DNA of 64,000 nucleotides, from assembly GCA_028554755.1 (NCBI GenBank), contig JAPTOF010000024.1, positions 1,736,001 to 1,800,000 on the forward strand, written 5' to 3'. A program made the translations under genes and the position numbers. The first letter of the stretch is position 1. Every line of letters starts with the position of its first letter. The stretch is from Cordia subcordata (lineage: Eukaryota; Streptophyta; Magnoliopsida; Boraginales; Cordiaceae). Shown in pieces: positions 1 to 12,128 of the stretch. The notes beneath the pieces were generated by a model that did no database searches, was not told where the DNA came from, and saw only the letters and a program-made list of their open reading frames with translations.

Positions 1-1821
1 CCTTCGCTACCAGCTATCGAAGTTGGGCCCAGTGAGCTTCTCACTATTCCATAGTGATCTTAAAGACAATGTGTTAGCCATTAAATTTGCAAATAATCAA
101 CATAAAAAGAATAAATAATCTATTGTATATAGGAGTTATTAATTTTTCCAAATGATATGGGTCAATATCTAGTAGATCCTCCCACTATTTTTGTACAGAC
201 TATTAACCCTTACCTATAACCCAAAGGGATTTCTGAAAAATAAACCCCTTTAGTAGGTACTAAGATCCAAACCAATATACATAGGCCTGATTGAGGTCGG
301 CCAACCTATGGACACTGCTTGGTAGTTTCATAACCAATTACTTCCCCAAGCAACTCCCAGCATTTTGTTTTGCCTCAAGTATCTCTTCAGCAGGACTAAG
401 GTCCTCTACTGAAAAGCTCAGTTAAGTCAAACCATTAACATGAACTCCTAAGGTTTCCTCCGACCCCAATGAGTAGACCCGACTAAGATTAGCCTACCTA
501 CTCATCAGTCTAAAAGGATCCCAAGGGTTTCATTTAGTAATTAATAATCCCAATATTCTAATAAAAGCCAGGCCTGAGGGCCTCCAATGTTTATTAGAGT
601 ATTGGGCTCATTATTATTTACTTTAGTAGGACGCAATGATTGACATCCCCATGTCCACGTCACTTTAAAGACCTAATAATTTTAGGGCATTTAATTGATT
701 AAAAGAGCGTGCTTGTTTAATAGCCAAACTTTTGATTATCCAGTTAATTAATCGATTGGCACACAAAATAACATATATATCAATATATATTAGCATATGT
801 AGGTGGTTATGGGCTTCATAGTGTGGCCCACTAGAGCCATCATGGCCCACTCTATCATACAAAGCTAAATTATTACATTTTAATTTTGGAAAACCTGGAC
901 AGGCCTGGGCCTTCAGTTTCTTGGTTTTCAGTTCCTCATGTCGATCATGCTAAAAACTACTAATTACATCATAATTAAGAAGAACTTCTTCTAAATGAGG
1001 GATATATCACTTGGGGGAGGGATTTAACAACTAGATTTAAGAGAAGGCTGAGCTCGTAGGCCTAATTTAAAAACCTATAAATTAATTACAATAATTACTA
1101 AATGAAATACAATAATAAACATGATATGCAAGCCCATAACCACCTCATAATATATCATATATCAAAATAAAAGAGCATAAACATTATCATGATTTTATCA
1201 CACAATAATTAGATCAATTTAATCAAATTAAATTGACCTTACCAAATAGTTAAAACTTCTTTTTAAATTATTTAAGGTCAAAATTTCAATCTTGACAAAT
1301 TAGAGACTTGCCCAATTAAATAAACCAAATTTTGAGACTACTAAGGTCAAAAATAAATTTTTCAAAAATTTGGGCCCACTCAATTAATTAAAATAATTTT
1401 TAAAATTAATTGGGTTTCAAAAATATATTTTTGACAAACAATGAATTTTAAAATAAATATCAAATATTTATTACAAACGAAAAATCTATTTTATCAAATA
1501 AAATAGTTTGTGAGCAAATAAATAATTTATTTGTATATACAAGCCAATTAACAATTAATTAGATAATATATATATATAGCTATAATTGATTTAATTAGCC
1601 ATACTAATTAAAGTATGTCTATAATCTGCCAAAAGAGATATATATATGCGAAAAGAAGCAAGCAAGACCAAACAAGCATGCAACCAAGGTGGTAAATACA
1701 CCAAAAAGCTATACAATAAGTCCTGACTTTGAAACTTGACAGAGACAAGTTTTAATTTTCTTTTATTTGATACTTGAAAACAAACATATAATAAAAAGAA
1801 AACACCTTCCCCAGTAGGGCT

Positions 1822-1893
1822 TACTAGTAACTAGATTGGTAAGAGCGAGCGAAGTATAGGCTATACACGTAGGTTCAAATCTCAGCAGTAGCA
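1822..1893 (+). repeat. tRNA-like (SINE-type) module 1
   Basis: A box A-like segment (TAGATTGGTAAGAG, from 1832) is followed about 30 bases later by a box B-like segment (GGTTCAAATCT, from 1872) and then a T-rich run. This is the pol III promoter layout of tRNA-derived SINE heads. It does not fold obviously into a full functional tRNA, so a SINE head or decayed tRNA is more likely than a working gene. Confidence 0.4.
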
Positions 1894-1953
1894 TAAAATG
1901 TGCAATTTTTTTTAATTAATGTTTTAATGAGTCTAGGATACCAAGGCACCCTC

Positions 1954-2020
1954 GTAGCTGGATTGGTAACAATGATTAGTATCCTTTAGAAGTATGTGGG
2001 TTCAAAACTTGTTAGCTATA
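1954..2020 (+). repeat. tRNA-like (SINE-type) module 2
   Basis: Same layout as the module about 130 bases upstream: GCTGGATTGGTAAC (box A-like), then GGTTCAAAAC at 1999-2008 (box B-like), then a T-rich tail. The pairing in the same orientation suggests tandem or composite SINE-derived sequence. Confidence 0.35.
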
Positions 2021-2487
2021 AACTTGTATATTTTTTAAATTTATTTTAGGTTTTAAACAAAATCTCATCTTCTTCACATGCAATCCTAGCTGCCACTCCC
2101 ATCATTATTGCCATGCACGGCCACCAGCAACCAAAAGCAATTTTTTTTTTATTTTTTTAAATTTCGGCCACTATGGCCAAGAAAATACAAGGGAAAAGAA
2201 TCATCTTTTTTTTTTTTCATTGCCATCAACATGGCAGCCTAAATGAAAACATATATATAAACACAGATATGAACATTATTATAAACATATACATATATCA
2301 TATTTATACACAAGTATTTATCCTTGCTCCGCTTCAGCCATTGCCATGGCCAGAAAAGAAGTTTTCTTTCAGTGGTGTTGTGTGCGAGATACTCTTCATC
2401 TCATGGAAATACATCTTTTTTTCCTCTTTTTTAATTATTACGAGATCTAGTAAACAGAAAGATAATGCCACATAAAGAAGAAATAAG

Positions 2488-2560
2488 GAAGATTGGTCAA
2501 TTGGTAAAACATTTCCAAAAGAAAGCTTGATGTTGTGGGTTCTAACCCTTCCAGTAGGAA
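2488..2560 (+). repeat. tRNA-like (SINE-type) module 3
   Basis: GGTCAATTGGTAAAAC (box A-like) is followed by GGGTTCTAACCC at 2537-2548 (box B-like) and a T tract. It has the same orientation and spacing as the two modules upstream. Confidence 0.35.
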
Positions 2561-2756
2561 TTCCTTTTTTTTATTTTTAACAACAAATCAGATCTATACC
2601 CAGAAAAAATTAATGCAATGATAGACACGGCAATCGAAGCATGAAATCAAGACACAATCATGCAACAAAATTTTTTTAATATATTAGACAATGTGTATAT
2701 CATATATACAAACATAATTGTCCAATATAATCACGAAATTATGTAAAAAGAGCCTT

Positions 2757-2769
2757 GGCTCTGATACCA
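2757..2769 (-). other. Primer binding site for tRNA-Met of a minus-strand LTR element
   Basis: On the minus strand this reads TGGTATCAGAGCC, the standard plant initiator tRNA-Met primer site used by many LTR retrotransposons. Two bases separate it from the presumed LTR end at 2772. It sets the orientation of the element: LTR to the right, interior to the left. Confidence 0.7.
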
Positions 2770-2771
2770 AT

Positions 2772-4263
2772 TGAAAGGAATTATGTGAAAATTTTTCACA
2801 AAATTCTTCCAGGATCAAGCTCTTGTAAATTAAAATTTTCAAGAAGAACACAGTGAATCCTTGGATATTCGTGACGCGAATACGTGATCTTGATGTGAAG
2901 CCTTGCGGAAGCTTGATCTTCCTCCTTTTTGTAACCAGCCAAAATCTATTGATAAAGGCTAGGATTTTTAAAGGAGAAGGAAAATTTTTTTTCTCTGTAG
3001 AAAAAATTGATAACCCTAATGAAAGTATGTATAATACCTCTCCTTTTATAGAGCAAAAGGAGTTGGGCCTTCACAATTCCCAGTCTCATTTCCTCCAATC
3101 CAATTAGGCCCAAACCTTTTTAACCCAATTAAGAATTAAACCATTATTTAATTCTTAACCCATTAGTGCAAGATTTAATTCATACCACATTTTTTGTGCT
3201 AGCAAAAAATGGATGAAATTAAATCCAAGACCTCATAATAGTTAATATTAATATTCAAACATAATAATTATTAATACCTTTTATTTAATTCATAATTAAA
3301 TAATGAAATATTTAATTCTCAATTAAATATTAAAGATCAATCCATCAATAAAATCCTTGACCATTTGCGTGATTCCGTAGGTTCAAACTTAAGCCGGTAA
3401 TACAAGGACAATCTTTGTATTAATCAGAAATATCGTCTAGCAACGGTTCCCGACATTTGAATAAGTTGAAAGATTGCAAGGCAACTATCAATGAATTTGA
3501 GCACTATGGCAGAACCCCTATGACCCTCGATATTCCTAAACAACTCTAGGAGCATGTCCAACTGTCAAACCCCTAATTAGTTATTCCATATTAAGTTTAA
3601 TCTTGTTATAACTCATCATGACATGTCTCCGTGACACATCACGCAGGAAGCTTTGGCCAAAGACTTAATGAGTTAGGACTAGGTAGAACATCATTATCCC
3701 AATATCCAAAGTGGGTCAATCCTATCTTGTCCTGCACATCGGTTTCATGACACTTGTTTGTACCCAGTAACCCTTCGTCACCAAATTAGAAATTCAAGTA
3801 GTCCGGCACCAAAGTATGAGGAGTAATTTGTAAGCCTCTATGGCAGTCTCAGATCAAAGGGAATACTACAACCATGTACACCACAAGCAATCCTTTGACA
3901 ATAAGGTATGTACCATAGGATGCTTGTAAGTGAGTCATGTTTAGTAAGCATGTCTCCATACCCTACTTGTGTATCACACCGGTGTCCCAACACCCATTGG
4001 TCATGAGGATCACCAACCCATGTGATAGACAATAGCCTCTACTCGAAGCAAATTGGCATCCTAGTACCAATTCTATCATTTGGTTACAAATAGATTTTAA
4101 GAACAATTAGAACCAAGCCTCATTCACATGATCCTACATAATTGTTCTAAGGAACTACATCATGATCAAAATAAGAGAAGATGGTGCGATATGATGTAAT
4201 GGCCAAATATTATTGAGGTAACTCATACGTAAACAATTCTAGGAATACAATAGATGACTAACA
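2772..4263 (-). repeat. Presumed 5' LTR (minus strand) of a tRNA-Met primed LTR element
   Basis: The stretch begins TGAAAGG next to the primer site and can be ended at a CA at 4262-4263, where sequence resembling an Athila LTR starts. It contains no ORF of note. The family is not recognised and no second copy lies in the window, so the right boundary is approximate. Confidence 0.45.
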
Positions 4264-4765
4264 AAAGTAACTCCCTAGTCCCTCCTATAGCCTTAGGTAC
4301 ATAAGCACCACATCATAGCTCTAAGTGTGCACGCTTAGGGACAAACCCGTACCGAGTCCTAGGGTGTAATTAGGACACTAGTTAGTTGCTTATTATTAGA
4401 AGCCGTGTTTAGCAAGTCAATATCTCAAATCCCATAACATTGAGTTAAAAAGTCACCCGTTCACAAGTGTAGGTCACCTTATCACTTTCCCATAGGTTTA
4501 ATCCCTCTAGATTAGCTTAGTTCTTACTATTCCTTTCTTGCATTCATAGTGTAGTCTTTCATTTCCCTCCTAGCTCCCTAAAATCCAAAGCACAAAAAGA
4601 TGACTAGTTTAGGTTTCTTTTTAAGCTTCCATTAAAATATACTAGCTTAGGAGTTTACCACGGTTTAAGCCTCACTATGGTTCGACACCTACATTAGTAC
4701 CCCTATATTATACAATACGTATGCTTGTGGGACCTTTTAGGGCTTGCACCTTCAAGTTCACATCA
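4264..4765 (+). repeat. 3' part of an Athila-type LTR (truncated)
   Basis: The sequence is recognisably related to the end of the Athila LTRs at 5495-7276 and 14646-16422. Shared features include the block ending in ACCGAGTCCTAGGG, the GGTTCGACACCT segment and the CGTATGCTTGTGGG...CTTGCAC end, finishing in ...CATCA at 4765. No primer site follows; it joins a minus-strand gag remnant directly, so it is a 3' LTR or solo LTR end inserted into that gag. The left end is lost against the neighbouring LTR. Confidence 0.6.
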
Positions 4766-5489
4766 GACCAAATTACCATCAAACTCATTCTCATCCTTAC
4801 TACATGACGTCATCTCCCTATCAACCTCCCTTTCTAATTTTCTCTCCAAAACATCATCATTTTCACCACTATTTATCTCATCCCTAGGTCTCATCTCTAT
4901 CCCTTCAACCCAGTCTAAAGGTATCTTAACATTCTCGCTCATGAGTTGTACACTCTCAACCATTCTTTTTAAGTGCTGACTTAGAGATAGGGTTTCTCGC
5001 CTCAAACTCTCTAGTTCTTCTTGATTAGATTGGTGGAAAGATTAGAATTGTTCAAGCATTTGATCTAATCGGTCCGAGAATGTAAACATAATAGAAAAGG
5101 CTTCAACTGAGTGAAAATGGTAAATATCTTGATTAGGGACATTATAAGCACAACCATCATAATACTCGGAGGAATGGTGGGTGGGAAACGATGTAAGAAG
5201 GATGAACTCTTAATGCAAGGAGGTGGACCGAATGAAGAGTTATGTTGACCCCAATATGAAAATGCATGATGTTGCTCCCATTAATCATAATGATAAGATG
5301 TTTATGCATGCAAGGGCACATGATTGCTAGAGGTGGTCTTGAGAATTACATGTAATCGGAGATAGGGTGAAAGGTGGGACAAGAACTGGAATCATGATCG
5401 CGGCTTTCACAAAGATTGCAATAATAAGAGTATGCATCCCTATAGTCCTGATTACTAAATGAAGATGCATAAAATGATGCATGACTATA
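4766..5489 (-). pseudogene. Gag remnant of an older minus-strand Athila-related element
   Basis: A minus-strand frame near 5400 carries a retroviral-type zinc knuckle, CNLCESRDHDSSSC (CX2CX4HX4C). Further left, a frame ending at 4766 is rich in charged helical sequence, as in plant gag C-terminal parts. The frame is cut on the left by the LTR end at 4765, which supplies its stop codon, and on the right by the Athila insertion at 5495. Its upstream leader, primer site and LTR resume at 16423. Frameshifts and stops make it non-functional. Confidence 0.55.
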
Positions 5490-5494
5490 GAGGT

Positions 5495-7276
5495 TGATGA
5501 GTTGTGATTTGGTGTGTGTTTGCATTGCCATTTACTTATATTTTAGAGGTGTTGAATGCTTATAATGATGCATTAGTGTAGTACTTTTGATAGGAATAGG
5601 CTTAAGCATGAACAAATGTGCATATTGAGTTTAAGAGATAAATTGCTACACTACTTGCTTGTTTTCAATGATTTAGGCGGACTTTGGGTTAAGATCAAGA
5701 TTGGATGATGAAAGGTGATGAAGATGAGACATGCACGGGTCGAAAAGAGAAGACCGAAGGCAGAAAAGATGAAGGAAATCAGCGGACGACCATGAAAGAA
5801 GAGCCGGTCGACCGGCTAGGTCGACCGGCCACTCCAGAAAGCTTCATCGAAAAGCCGGACGACCCCCCCTTCAAGAGCCGGTCGACCGGCCACTCCAGAG
5901 AGCTCCACTAGAAAGTCGGTCGAGTACTCCAGAGGCCGGTCGACCGGCTATGCGCGAACTTATAAATAAAGCCCGATGCGAAAGAATTTGGGGGAGAGCA
6001 AAAACACGTACTTCACACCTAACCTCTCACACACTTAACCCTAATCTCTAGCCGCCTCCCATACCCTTTTCACACACTTTTCACCATGAACCAAGCTTAG
6101 TTGGGAGGATTCAAACGCTTTGGAATCAAGATTGTTCACAAGCACTGATCTAAATTCGCTAGGATGAAAGGGGAGTTTCGTTATATCTCTTTCATTCTAT
6201 TTTCCATTATGTCTGAGTAGGCTTGTATAGGGTGATTAAACTTATGTAATGGGTTGATTTTATACTCTTATGATATCGGATATGATGGCTGAATATATAT
6301 ATATATATATATATATATGTTTTGATTTGTCTTGTTTAATTGGGTGTGCTTTCATTCTTGTCTATGTGTTTGATAAAATGCCTAGATGAGTAATATGTAT
6401 ACAAATTGAAGTTTGTTTGTTACTAAACACATCTAATCCATGTTATACTCATGTCGATGTGTTTATATGTGGATGCTATGAAGTGGGTAATGCTTTTATT
6501 CATGTCTATATGCGTATTTGCATGCCTAATAACGAGCATAACTTTAATAATGCATATTTATGCACGCGCTAGCAAGTGAAATCCTGCTGTAGTGACTTTA
6601 GAATGACGAAGCATAATTTTGGGCTAGTCTAGATCGAGTCTCCTTTGGCTTTAAATCCAATCAATAGGTTTCAGGATAGATTTAGTCGACCTTAGCAACA
6701 CTAGGTCTTGGCTTTAAACCCAGCCAACGGTTTAGGTACTAAGGTAGGTTCATTCTAAGCCACCTAGGAAGTTAGTTAGTCAATCTTAAGGCCCTAGGTC
6801 ATAAGGACCACGCCGTAGCTCTAGGAGGCGCCGCCTAGGGACGGACCCGTACCAAGTCCTAGGGGGAAATCAGGACATTAACTAGCAACCTAGTTAAGAG
6901 CACCTATGATAGTTAGCCATCATCCCTTAATCCCATAGCATTTGAGTATAGAATTACCCATTCATAAGTTGAAGTCACCCTATCCCTTTTCAATTGTTAG
7001 TTTCCTCTTAATCAACTTGCGTTTTCATTTGTTTTTTTTTTATTCATAGTTTATTTTTATTTCGTTTACATAGAGCTCCCAATAATCCAAAACCCTCAGA
7101 AGTAAAATACATATAGTTTAGATCTTTCTTTTTAGCTCTTTTTAGAATACCAAGCATAGAATTCACTTACATTATTCAAGCCTCCCTGTGGTTCGACACC
7201 TGCACTCGTACACACTATATTGCACGATCCGTACGCTTGTGGGTCTTTTAAAGCTTGCACTCGTAACACGACATCA
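5495..7276 (+). repeat. 5' LTR of the Athila element
   Basis: Runs from TGATGAG to ...ACATCA and matches the copy at 14646-16422 almost base for base. A core promoter TATAAATAAA lies at 5961-5970, so transcription should start near 5990-6000. U3 carries several copies of a GGTCGACCGGC palindrome (5803-5948). A (TA)n run sits near 6292-6318. A short ORF inside it is repeated in the other LTR and is not regarded as a gene. Confidence 0.9.
5961..5970 (+). promoter_or_regulatory. TATA box of the Athila 5' LTR
   Basis: TATAAATAAA lies downstream of the palindrome-rich U3 and before a CT-rich leader. The same motif is conserved in the 3' LTR at 15099-15108. Confidence 0.65.
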
Positions 7277-7282
7277 AGTTTT

Positions 7283-7300
7283 TGGTGCCGATGCCGGGGA
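7283..7300 (+). other. Primer binding site, tRNA-Asp type
   Basis: TGGTGCCGATGCCGGGGA lies six bases after the LTR end. It closely matches the tRNA-Asp complementary primer site characteristic of Athila elements (consensus TGGCGCCGTTGCCGGGGA). Confidence 0.8.
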
Positions 7301-7555
7301 GGCACTGTGATTTGCATTCTGTGCTTGTGTGTTTTGATAGTTTCTTTTCTTGCTTTTTCTTTATAGTTTGTTTAGTTTTTACTTATTTTGTTTATTGCTC
7401 ACATTATCTTGTTTTAGTTTTTTTTTTGTTGGTTTATTTCAACTTTTGACTTTATTTTTTTTAGTAGACTTTTTAGGATTGTGGATTATTTGTTGTAGTG
7501 TAGGAATATTGAAGTTTTCGGGGGTTGAAGTGGCCGGAGTTAGGATAGTTTGTGC

Positions 7556-9381
7556 ATGCGTGGTAGGAGATCCCTTAGGAATCCCTTAGTTCCTCTTAAT
7601 CCCAAACCCGAAAGAATCACTAGACGTTTCAGGAATTTTAGAGCTCTTCCTGAGGAGATGACCGATCCCAATCATCCTCATAATCCACCCAATCCCCTAA
7701 TGAATCCCATTCCACCTCATGAGCACATTGGGCATCAAGCCCAAGCTCATTTTAGACAAGAGCCCGTGAGACCGGATCCACCTATAGATGAGGAACCCAC
7801 TCTTAGGCAATTCTTTCTCCCCGAAACCTTTGAGCCCAATTCGGCTATTCAAATTTCGGGTTTGGGGGGGACGAACTTCGAGATTAAGCCTAATATGTTG
7901 GCTATGCTTCCCTCCTTCTACGGAGAAGCAATGAGAGTCCTCTTGATCATATTACTGATTTTGTTGAAATGAGTTCCACTCTACATGTCCCCAATGTCTC
8001 CCAAGAGGTCATACGTCTAAGATTGTTTCCTTTCTCTCTTAAGGATAAGGCTAGGACTTGGTTGCACTCCTTACCTAATGGGTGCATTACTACATGGGCT
8101 GAGCTTCAATCTAAGTTCTTCCAAAAATTTTATCCCATGGCCAAGACAGCAGATCTTAGGACTGCCATTATGACTTTCTGCCAACATGACCTAGAATCTC
8201 TTCATGAAGCTTGGGAGAGGTTCAAAGATCTTCTTAGACAATGTCCACACCATGGATACGGCAATCATGACCTAATGCAATACTTCTTTCGAGGCCTAAA
8301 TGAACAAAATAGGATGATGGTCAATGCCGCCTCCGGTGGTGGTTTCTATCTTTTAAGACCGACTGAGGCATGGGAGAAAATAGAAATGATGGCTGAGAAT
8401 TCATTTCAAAATTTTGCAATGGAAAGGTCTAACAAGAGAAGTGTTAGTGAGGTTGGAATTTCTTCAGACTTACCCTCTAAGGTCGAGGCTTTAACAAATA
8501 AACTAGATCAATTCATTTCTTTGTCCATTTCATCCCAAGGTCATAGGACTAGTTCTTTAGGTTCTCCCTCTGCCCCTTTAGTTGTTGAAGTTTGTGCATT
8601 GTGCTCCGAGTCATCTCATGAGACTATGGCTTGCCCTTTAGCATCCCAATTTCCTGAATTCATGAAAGAGCAAGTATGTGCCACACAAGGTTATTCTCGT
8701 GAGTATAATCCATACTCGAACACATACAATCCCGGTTGGAGGGACAACCCAAAATTTTCTTGGAGACAAGGACAGCATGAGTCTAGTCCACATCCTCAAG
8801 TTCCACCTCAGCAGCGACCTCGTCCTTAATATCCCCCAGGTTTCTATCATCTGAATCAACCCCGTCTTACTAGTGCTCCTCAACCTCAGGCTTTGCCTGC
8901 TCTCTTTAGTAGCCAACCTCCTAGTAACGATATGATGAAAATAATGCAGTTCATTCAGAACCAACAACAGGAGTTGGTAGAAAATAGACAGCAAATGGCG
9001 AGGTTTGAGGCACAATTAGGACAGATTGCTAGTCAATTGAGTGCTAGAGACCCCGGGAAATTGCCTTCCCAGCCGGAGGTAAACCCTAGAGTCCAATCCT
9101 GTTCCTCCACCGATACCACTTATCCCTCTCAGGCCCAAGCTAAGGCTGTCACTACTCTTAGAAGCGGTCGGGTAGTGGATAATAGGGTAGGAGTTGACTC
9201 TGCAGTGCCTGCACCTAGTGGTCCTTCCGAGCCTAGAGCACAGCATGGTAACCTTGTTGGGGGAAATTCTAGAGAGAGTCCTGTTGAGAGAAATGAGACC
9301 ATTAGAGATCAGGGAGAGATTAGTACTTCCCGACCACATAGGGAGGGAAAGAGCCCATGGATGACTCCCATGCATCTATAG
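7556..9381 (+). pseudogene. Athila gag (frameshifted, one internal stop)
   Basis: Gag forms the virus-like particle of the element. Athila-typical gag blocks are visible: LRQFFLPETFEPNSAIQ, then LAMLPSFYG, then IRLRLFPFSLKDKARTWLHS, and a zinc knuckle CALCSESSHETMAC near 8592-8633. The reading frame slips near 7930, just after the SFYG motif, and a TAA at 8827-8829 interrupts the C-terminal part, which continues in the same frame to 9381. I took the ATG at 7556 because an Athila-like Arg-rich N-terminus follows; the ATG at 7658 is an alternative. The end overlaps the pol frame by 25 bases. Confidence 0.8.
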
Positions 9382-12128
9382 ATATAGAGCCTAGAGTTCC
9401 TTTTCCATCCGCTTTAGAGAGACCTACACCTAGTGAGGATTCTAGGTTCTTCAAGATTTTAGAGCATCTCAAAGATCTTAAGGTCAATCTTCCTTTGATA
9501 GATGCGATCACTTCCATCCCATCTTACTCTAAGTTCTTTAAGGATCTTTGTATAAGGAAACGTAAGTCATCGAAAATTCCTAAGAAGGTGAGGCTTACGG
9601 AGAAGGTGAGTAGTATTTGTACCTCGGGCCTTCCGCCCAAGATGAGTGACCTCGGAGCCTTCACCATTCCTTGTAGGATCCGTGAGACACAAATTGATCA
9701 CGCCTTATTAGATTTAGGATCTAGTGTGAATCTTATTCCCTACTCTGTCTATCAGCAGCTAGGTCTAAGTGAGTTGTCTCCCACGTATGTTACTCTTCAG
9801 CTAGCTGATAGGTCTGAGCGTAGACCTAAGGGTGTGATAGAGGACGTTATGGTTCACGTAGGTGAGTTTGTGTACCCTGCTGACTTCATAGTGTTAGACA
9901 TGGATTCAGGACACGACTCTAGACATTCTACACCCATTCTTCTAGGTCGCCCCTTCCTTGCCACCGCAGATGCTATTATCCATTGTAGGTCAGGGGTGTT
10001 GGAGATGAAATTTGGGAATTTGAAATCCACTATGAAGGTTGCAGAGGCGATAAATAGGGCGAGTATAGGAGAGGAGGATGGAGAAGAGTGCTTTAGAATG
10101 GATGTGATTGATTCTTGCATTGACGATTTTATAGAAAAGACTATGACTGATGGAGATGATTTGAGGAAATTTGAGGAATTGATTTCTAGTTTTGATTTGG
10201 AGACCGTAGAGAAGAAATGTGTAGCTTCTACTTCCTTGATTGACAGCTATTTGATTAATAAGTCACTTGAGGGTAATCCTTCTAGTCCCAGTTCTAGTGA
10301 TGTACGCATTGATGATGCTGAGGATAAGCCCCCCTTGGTTGAGCCTAGCCCTTCTTTAGAGCTCAAACCCCTTTCGGATCATTTGAAGTATGCATTCCTA
10401 GGATCTAATGAGACCCTTCCGGTCATCATAGCTTCCGATCTTTCTAGTGAGAATGAGAAGCGTCTCTTAGAGGTCCTTAGGAAACATAGGAAGGCTATAG
10501 GGTGGAAAATTGACGATTTGCGAGGTATAGACCTTTCTGTTTGTATGCATCGTATTCACCTTGAGGATGGAGCCATTCCTTCTAGGGAAATGCAGAGAAG
10601 GTTAAACCCACACATGAGCAAAGTAGTTAAGAAGGAGATCATTAAGCTTTTAGATGCAGGCATTATTTATCCAATCTCCGACAGTGAGTGGGTTAGCCCG
10701 GTCCAAGTAGTCCCTAAGAAGTCCGGGATCACAGTTGTGGAGAATGAGAGAGGAGAGCTTATCCCTACACGTACTCCCACGGGATGGAGAGTTTGTATAG
10801 ACTATAGGAAGCTCAACTCCAAAACTCGGAAGGATCATTTCCCATTGCCTTTTCTAGACCAGATCTTGGATAGAGTAGCTGGGCATAGCTACTATTGTTT
10901 TCTAGATGGCTATTCGAGATATAACCAGATCCCTGTGTTTCCCGAGGAGCAGGAAAAGACCACCTTTACTTGTCCCTATGGCACTTTTGCTTATAGGAGA
11001 ATGCCCTTCGGTCTTTGTAATGCCCAATCAACTTTTCAGAGTTGTATGATTTCCATTTTTAGTGACATGATTGAGAGACATTTAGAGATTTTCATGGATG
11101 ATTTCTCAGTCTTTGGAGATAGCTTTGATGAGTGCTTGAGTCATCTCTCCTTAGTCTTAGACCGATGTGTGGAGAAGAACCTAGTGTTAAGTTGGGAGAA
11201 ATCCCACTTCATGGTGCAACGAGGATATTGTTGGGTCATGTTGTATCATCTAATGGAATTCAAGTCGACCACTAAGGTTGAATTAATTGAAAAGTTGCTT
11301 GTCCCTAAGTGTGTCAAGGATGTTAGATCTTTTCTAGGACATGCAGGATTTTATCGTAGATTCATTAAGGATTTTAGTCACATTGCACGCCCCTTGTCTA
11401 GGCTCCTAGCACAAGATGTTCCTTTTGACTTTGATGATGAATGTGTTAGAGCTTTCAATAGGCTTAAATCCTTATTGTCTACATCCCCAATTATCCAACC
11501 ACCTAACTACAGCCTCCTATTTGAGGTTATGTGTGATGCATCCGATTATGCAATAGAAGTCGCTTTAGGTCAAAGGAAGGATAAGCTGCCCCATGTTGTA
11601 TACTATGCTAGCAAGACTCTTGATGAAGCGCAAAAGAATTATACCACTACGGAAAAAGAGCTTCTAGCGATAGTCTTCTCTCTTGACAAGTTTAGGTCAT
11701 ACATCCTGGGATCCAAAGTGATTGTCTACACCGATCATGCGGCCTTGAAGTATTTGTTGTCCAAGAAAGAATCTAAGCCCCGCTTGATTAGGTGGTTGCT
11801 CCTCCTTCAAGAGTTTGACATAGAAATTAGGGATAAGAAGGGTAGAGAAAACTTAGTTGCGGATCATCTTTCCCGTCTTGTTAACGAGCCTTCTAATGAT
11901 CCAGTCCCTTTTCATGATTCATTCCCTGATGAGCAATTATTTGCTGTCTCCCATCATACACCTTGGTTCGCTCATATTGTTAATTATCTTGCCACAGGGC
12001 GTTTTCCTTCCCATTGGGAGAAAAGAGAAAAAGATAGGTTCCTAGCACAAGTTAGGCATTTCTTTTGGGAAGACCCCTATCTTTTTAAAGTGTGTGCGGA
12101 TCAAATGATTCGCCTGGTGTGTGCCTGA
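9357..12128 (+). CDS. Athila pol: protease, reverse transcriptase, RNase H
   Basis: A 923-residue open frame. The aspartic protease shows [13 protein letters not shown] (active-site Asp near residue 119). The reverse transcriptase shows [17 protein letters not shown], the catalytic FMDD (residues 579-582) and [12 protein letters not shown]; RNase H shows [18 protein letters not shown] and [11 protein letters not shown]. Between about 11222 and 11270 the protein reads unlike the family while flanks are normal, as expected from two compensating small indels, so RT activity is doubtful. The frame ends just before the integrase; the junction near 12118 is a frameshift. The first ATG overlaps the end of gag, so natural expression may be as a gag-pol fusion. 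Confidence 0.88.
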   Translation: MDDSHASIDIEPRVPFPSALERPTPSEDSRFFKILEHLKDLKVNLPLIDAITSIPSYSKFFKDLCIRKRKSSKIPKKVRLTEKVSSICTSGLPPKMSDLGAFTIPCRIRETQIDHALLDLGSSVNLIPYSVYQQLGLSELSPTYVTLQLADRSERRPKGVIEDVMVHVGEFVYPADFIVLDMDSGHDSRHSTPILLGRPFLATADAIIHCRSGVLEMKFGNLKSTMKVAEAINRASIGEEDGEECFRMDVIDSCIDDFIEKTMTDGDDLRKFEELISSFDLETVEKKCVASTSLIDSYLINKSLEGNPSSPSSSDVRIDDAEDKPPLVEPSPSLELKPLSDHLKYAFLGSNETLPVIIASDLSSENEKRLLEVLRKHRKAIGWKIDDLRGIDLSVCMHRIHLEDGAIPSREMQRRLNPHMSKVVKKEIIKLLDAGIIYPISDSEWVSPVQVVPKKSGITVVENERGELIPTRTPTGWRVCIDYRKLNSKTRKDHFPLPFLDQILDRVAGHSYYCFLDGYSRYNQIPVFPEEQEKTTFTCPYGTFAYRRMPFGLCNAQSTFQSCMISIFSDMIERHLEIFMDDFSVFGDSFDECLSHLSLVLDRCVEKNLVLSWEKSHFMVQRGYCWVMLYHLMEFKSTTKVELIEKLLVPKCVKDVRSFLGHAGFYRRFIKDFSHIARPLSRLLAQDVPFDFDDECVRAFNRLKSLLSTSPIIQPPNYSLLFEVMCDASDYAIEVALGQRKDKLPHVVYYASKTLDEAQKNYTTTEKELLAIVFSLDKFRSYILGSKVIVYTDHAALKYLLSKKESKPRLIRWLLLLQEFDIEIRDKKGRENLVADHLSRLVNEPSNDPVPFHDSFPDEQLFAVSHHTPWFAHIVNYLATGRFPSHWEKREKDRFLAQVRHFFWEDPYLFKVCADQMIRLVCA

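Larger units (their letters stand above)
1..2756. other. AT-rich non-coding DNA, possibly the internal region of a minus-strand LTR element
   Basis: No frame here looks like a protein; the few short ORFs are AT-driven. The stretch lies immediately downstream (minus-strand sense) of a tRNA-Met primer site at 2757-2769, so it may be the non-coding interior of a large non-autonomous LTR element whose other LTR lies outside the window. Three tRNA-like modules are embedded at 1822-1893, 1954-2020 and 2488-2560. Element membership is inferred only from the primer site. Confidence 0.4.

Noticed and set aside
665..862. 65-codon minus-strand ORF
   Set aside because: AT-rich non-coding region, no motif, no supporting context.
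4725..4979. Ser/Leu-rich plus-strand ORF
   Set aside because: Opposite the minus-strand gag remnant and crossing the LTR end at 4765.
5705..5911. 68-codon Lys/Glu-rich ORF, repeated at 14856-15107
   Set aside because: Lies in both LTRs of the Athila element upstream of the TATA box and differs by frame-altering changes between copies; LTR sequence, not a gene.
7350..7589. Phe/Leu-rich 79-codon ORF resembling a membrane protein
   Set aside because: T-rich leader of the Athila element between primer site and gag; composition effect.
8638..9015. Minus-strand ORFs opposite gag and pol (also 9016-9375, 9854-10120)
   Set aside because: Shadows of the plus-strand gag/pol frames, with no motif of their own.
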